Shown here one piece after another: positions 7,782-10,225 of a stretch of 10,225 bases of DNA. The stretch's first letter is position 1. Each line of letters starts with the position of its first letter. Made by a program: the position numbers and the translations under genes. Below the pieces are notes generated by a model. It was not told the origin of the DNA, did no database searches, and saw only the letters and a program-made list of their open reading frames with translations. Source of the DNA: SVEL01 sp017381055 (GTDB taxonomy: Bacteria > Bacillota > Clostridia > Lachnospirales > Lachnospiraceae); NCBI GenBank assembly GCA_036307185.1, contig JAXJYC010000018.1, positions 1-10,225 of the forward strand. The letters run 5' to 3'.

Positions 7782-7949
7782 TGATCCAAGTGTAACCAGG
7801 TCATAAACCACTTGTGCTTGCACAAATGTGGTTTTATGACTTGGTTACACGAAACAATATGAGCATAAAAGCGGCGCGTAGGCGACGTGATATGCGAATA
7901 TTGTGTAGGATTGTGGGAGTGCGAAGCACGTAACAATCCGCTGGATCAT
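7781..7949 (+). other. Large palindromic, four-way-junction-like structured element
   Basis: Most of the 253-base gap between ilvE and murL is one nested set of inverted repeats. A closing 8-bp stem (ATGATCCA 7781-7788 with TGGATCAT 7942-7949) encloses three hairpins. Hairpin 1 (7790-7850) has 27 pairs, one G-T wobble, two small bulges and a CTTG loop. Hairpin 2 (7854-7904) has 7 pairs, a tandem G-A/A-G mismatch, 5 more pairs and a GC-rich tip. Hairpin 3 (7908-7939) has 7 pairs, a purine-rich internal loop and GTGC-GAA-GCAC. Linkers are only 1 to 3 bases, as in a compact junction. It has no T-run, so it is not itself a terminator, and I see no coding potential. It could be a cis-acting RNA leader for murL, a 3' end structure of ilvE mRNA, or a MITE/REP-like repeat. 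I do not recognise a known RNA family. Confidence 0.7.
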
Positions 7950-7970
7950 ATAAATAATGAAAATATATTA

Positions 7971-8013
7971 GCCTTCGGCAACACCGTTACAGTGCTATGC
8001 CGGAGGCATTTTT
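7971..8013 (+). terminator. Intrinsic terminator upstream of murL (possible attenuator)
   Basis: GCCTTCGGCA (7971-7980) pairs with TGCCGGAGGC (7998-8007) over 10 bp with one wobble, leaving a 17-base loop, and is followed after one A by five T (8009-8013). The hairpin could simply end the ilvE transcript. However, the murL ATG is only 21 bases beyond the T-run and I find no promoter in that space, so murL transcription must probably pass through it. Confidence 0.8.
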
Positions 8014-8019
8014 GAAAAT

Positions 8020-8027
8020 GGAAGGAG
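8020..8027 (+). promoter_or_regulatory. murL ribosome binding site
   Basis: GGAAGGAG seven bases before the murL ATG and only six bases after the T-run of the terminator at 7971-8013. Any regulated terminator here would therefore act directly ahead of translation initiation. Confidence 0.8.
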
Positions 8028-8034
8028 TACTATA

Positions 8035-9426
8035 ATGGTGCAGAAATATAGAGAGTTTAGAGAAAAATTTGAAACATTTATATATAATGGATACACTATA
8101 GAGGAAAGCGAAGATAAGATAGATGTAGTGTATGATTTTTCAGTGCCAGGATTGTCAGATTTTGCGCCTACATGGTCATTTCCTAAGAAAATAAATAAAA
8201 TGTATGGGGAGAACGAAAAGTTTAAGAACATGGTATTCTCTCTTGGTATGGTGGAACTTGTAAGTTATTGGAAGATAGCTTGTCCACCTAAGGTGTTAAT
8301 TAAGTGTGGATATTTGGATGAAGAAATGATTTCTTGGTGGAAATCTTTATATTTTAATGGTTTAGGTGAATTTTATTATACAAATGGAATAGAAGAAAAT
8401 CAGCAGGATTTTATGGAGATTATAGTTGATAATGATATTAATAAGCCTGCTGTAGATAATATAGATGATAGCTTAGATGGAAATCTTATTCCAATAGGTG
8501 GTGGTAAGGATTCTGCTCTGAGCTTGGATGTTTTAAAGAGTAAAAAGGATAGCAATTATTGTTATATTATTAACCCTAGAGGAGCAACTATTGAAACTTA
8601 TAAGGCAGCGGGCTATAGTGAGGATAAGGTTATAGCTGTTAAGCGTACGTTGGATAAAAATATGTTGGCGCTCAATAAGGAAGGGTATTTAAATGGACAT
8701 ACTCCATTTTCGGCTATAGTAGCATTTTCAGCGACTATTGCAGCGTATATTAATGGCTTAAAATATATAGTGTTGTCTAATGAATCTAGTGCTAATGAGA
8801 GTACTGTTGAAGGTAGCTATGTTAATCATCAGTATTCTAAGAGTTTTCAGTTTGAGAAGGATTTTCATGAGTATGAGGAAAGCTATATAGGTAGTGGTAC
8901 TTATTACTTTAGCTTACTTCGTCCTATGAGTGAGTTTCAGATTGCCAAGCATTTTGCAGATTGTAAGGAATATCATGATATATTCAGAAGCTGTAATGTG
9001 GGAAGTAAGGAAGATATTTGGTGTGGACATTGTCCTAAGTGTTTATTCGTATGGCTTATTTTATCGCCATTTTTATCTCAGAAGAGACTTACGGAAATAT
9101 TTGGAAGAAATCTAGCAGATGATGCTGATATGGAAAAATATTTTAACCAGCTTATCGGTATGGAGAAGGAGAAGCCTTTTGAATGTGTAGGTAGTAGAGA
9201 TGAGATAAATGCAGCTATTACACTTACTATTAGAGATTTTAATGAAGGAGTTAATGAAGGAGCTAAGTTTCCGTATTTGTTTGAAAAGTATAAGGTGGAA
9301 GGCATGTATGAAAAGAACCTTCCTACTTGTGAAGAGTTTATAGATTTTTGTGATGAGGTAAATCTTATTCCAGAAGAATTTGCTAAGTTACTTGCAGAGA
9401 AGGGAATCAAGAGCGGTAAGTGTTAG
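8035..9426 (+). CDS. murL: MurL, UDP-MurNAc-L-Ala-L-Glu epimerase
   Basis: I recognise this as MurL, the ATP-dependent enzyme first described in Xanthomonas that converts the terminal L-Glu of UDP-MurNAc-L-Ala-L-Glu to D-Glu for peptidoglycan synthesis. The assignment rests on the family's overall sequence character and on the MurD-type ligase gene 10 bases downstream. In the 463 residues, an N-terminal domain (about 1-145) precedes a PP-loop ATP-binding motif PIGGGKDSALSL (153-164). Next come GHTPFSAIVAF (221-231) and SNESSANEST (248-257), both very MurL-like. A cysteine cluster follows, C320-x9-C330-x2-C333-x2-C336 (CGHCPKC at its core), like the zinc site of QueC-type PP-loop enzymes. The C-terminal part is helical and acidic. 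No signal peptide or membrane segment is seen, so it is cytoplasmic. The start has a strong site, GGAAGGAG (8020-8027), seven bases before the ATG. QueC-like or other PP-loop functions are less likely given the length and neighbour. Confidence 0.88.
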   Translation: MVQKYREFREKFETFIYNGYTIEESEDKIDVVYDFSVPGLSDFAPTWSFPKKINKMYGENEKFKNMVFSLGMVELVSYWKIACPPKVLIKCGYLDEEMISWWKSLYFNGLGEFYYTNGIEENQQDFMEIIVDNDINKPAVDNIDDSLDGNLIPIGGGKDSALSLDVLKSKKDSNYCYIINPRGATIETYKAAGYSEDKVIAVKRTLDKNMLALNKEGYLNGHTPFSAIVAFSATIAAYINGLKYIVLSNESSANESTVEGSYVNHQYSKSFQFEKDFHEYEESYIGSGTYYFSLLRPMSEFQIAKHFADCKEYHDIFRSCNVGSKEDIWCGHCPKCLFVWLILSPFLSQKRLTEIFGRNLADDADMEKYFNQLIGMEKEKPFECVGSRDEINAAITLTIRDFNEGVNEGAKFPYLFEKYKVEGMYEKNLPTCEEFIDFCDEVNLIPEEFAKLLAEKGIKSGKC

Positions 9427-9436
9427 GAGTAGAATT

Positions 9437-10225
9437 ATGTTAAAGACTATTGAAAATCATATTAAGGGAAAATCAGTGGCAGTACTTGGTTTTGGCCGTG
9501 AGGGAAGAGCAACACTTCCTTGGGTGCTTAAGGCAGACTGCGCAAGTAGAATAGCTGTAGTAGATAAGAATCCTGTGACATTGCCAGAGGAATTAAAAGA
9601 TTGTTCTAAAGATATAGAGCTTATCACAGGAGATGATTATCAGAAATGCTTAAATGATTTTGATGTGATTTTTAAAAGTCCAGGTATTGTACTTGAAGAA
9701 GAGAAGGATTTTTACACTTGTAAGATTTTATCTGAAATGGATATTTTCTTTGAACGCTTTAAGAATCAGATTATAGGTATAACAGGTACAAAGGGTAAGA
9801 GCACAACCACAACTCTTATGTATCATGTATTAAAGACAGCGGGAAAGAAGGCACTTCTTGCTGGAAATATTGGAATTCCTGTGTTTGATATTGCTGAAAG
9901 TATAGATGAGGAGATAATTCTTGTGGTGGAGTTATCTTGTCATCAGCTTGAATATGCCACAATATCACCAAGTATAGGTGTGCTTCTAAATATTCATGAG
10001 GAACATTTAGATCACTACGGAACTATGGAAAAATATACTGCTGCGAAGGAGAACATATATAAAAATATGGTGGCAGGAGATACGGTATTTTGTCAGCAGA
10101 GTATTGCTCCAACAGGTGGTGATATGGAGCTTGTTACAGTATCTGCAAAGGGTATTGCAGGTGATGAATCAGCAGATATATATGTGGATGGTGGTGCTAT
10201 AAAGTATGGAGATTTGGTTTATGAA
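9437..10225 (+). CDS. murD2: MurD-family ligase, probably MurD2 (UDP-MurNAc-L-Ala--L-Glu ligase), 3' partial
   Basis: The first 263 residues of a Mur ligase are visible; the frame is open to the window end. The N-terminal UDP-binding domain has VLGFGREGR (16-24), VVDK (41-44, Asp43 where E. coli MurD has Asp35) and KSPGI (80-84). The central ATP domain has the P-loop GITGTKGKSTTTT (114-126), GNIGIP (143-148; Asn144 like E. coli Asn138), ELSCHQLE (165-172; Glu165 like Glu157), and NIHEEHLDHYG (185-195; His190 like His183). Lys204 in YTAAKENIY is the likely carbamylated lysine. This is MurD rather than MurC, MurE or MurF. I infer the MurD2 subtype, which adds L-Glu instead of D-Glu, from the adjacent murL; the residues that bind glutamate are in the missing C-terminal domain. 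The ribosome site AGGAG (9425-9429) overlaps the murL stop, so the two are cotranscribed and probably translationally coupled. Confidence 0.88.
   Translation, partial: MLKTIENHIKGKSVAVLGFGREGRATLPWVLKADCASRIAVVDKNPVTLPEELKDCSKDIELITGDDYQKCLNDFDVIFKSPGIVLEEEKDFYTCKILSEMDIFFERFKNQIIGITGTKGKSTTTTLMYHVLKTAGKKALLAGNIGIPVFDIAESIDEEIILVVELSCHQLEYATISPSIGVLLNIHEEHLDHYGTMEKYTAAKENIYKNMVAGDTVFCQQSIAPTGGDMELVTVSAKGIAGDESADIYVDGGAIKYGDLVYE

Noticed and set aside
7781..8013. T-box, hammerhead or other known ribozyme/riboswitch in the ilvE-murL gap
   Set aside because: No T-box AGGGTGG-type motif is present and it lies after, not before, ilvE. A GAAAC follows hairpin 1, but the hammerhead CTGATGA core is absent, and no other known consensus was recognised.
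8031..8036. Perfect TATAAT just at the murL start
   Set aside because: It overlaps the ATG, so transcription would begin inside murL, and there is no -35 match at 16-18 bases upstream.
7995..8231. 78-residue open frame on the - strand over the murL start
   Set aside because: It overlaps the murL ribosome site, N-terminus and part of the terminator, and has no recognisable product.
9078..9410. 110-residue open frame on the - strand inside murL
   Set aside because: It is an opposite-strand shadow of a well-supported gene, with serine-rich low-complexity composition and no family character.

Overview
The window is AT-rich, ordinary-looking chromosome of a Gram-positive anaerobe. The gene set and order (glgD then spoVG, convergent with pth-mfd-foldase, then a eukaryotic-type branched-chain aminotransferase) and the strong AGGAGG-like ribosome sites suggest a Clostridia member, most likely Lachnospiraceae (Butyrivibrio/Roseburia-like). 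This is judged from protein character and layout only. I see no phage gene, transposase, tRNA, rRNA or CRISPR array.

Layout. Positions 2-1314 (+): the 3' part of glgD, whose start lies before the window, then spoVG. A strong two-way terminator (1339-1373) separates spoVG from a leftward operon ending at 1387. Positions 6563-1387 (-): pth, mfd and a membrane-anchored SurA/PrsA-like foldase, with mfd and the foldase directly abutting. Positions 6564-6755: a divergent promoter region serving pth to the left and ilvE to the right. Positions 6756-7781 (+): ilvE. Positions 7782-8034: a 253-base gap filled by a large folded palindromic element and an intrinsic terminator. Positions 8035-10225 (+): murL followed 10 bases later by a MurD-type ligase that runs off the window.

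The most interesting part is the right end. The last two genes look like the MurL-MurD2 pair, the alternative way of putting D-glutamate into peptidoglycan. A MurD-type ligase adds L-glutamate to UDP-MurNAc-L-Ala, and MurL then epimerises the terminal L-Glu to D-Glu, bypassing glutamate racemase. MurL here carries a PP-loop (GGGKDS) and a four-cysteine cluster like that of QueC, which fits ATP-dependent activation of the substrate.

Between ilvE and murL, a 169-base segment can fold as a closing stem plus three hairpins (a four-way junction). It is followed at once by a terminator placed only 21 bases before the murL start. The terminator loop can also pair over 10 base pairs with the third hairpin. 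This aptamer-terminator-RBS arrangement could be an undescribed cis-regulatory RNA for the murL-murD2 unit. Alternatively, the palindromic part could be a MITE/REP-like repeat. The sequence alone does not decide between these.
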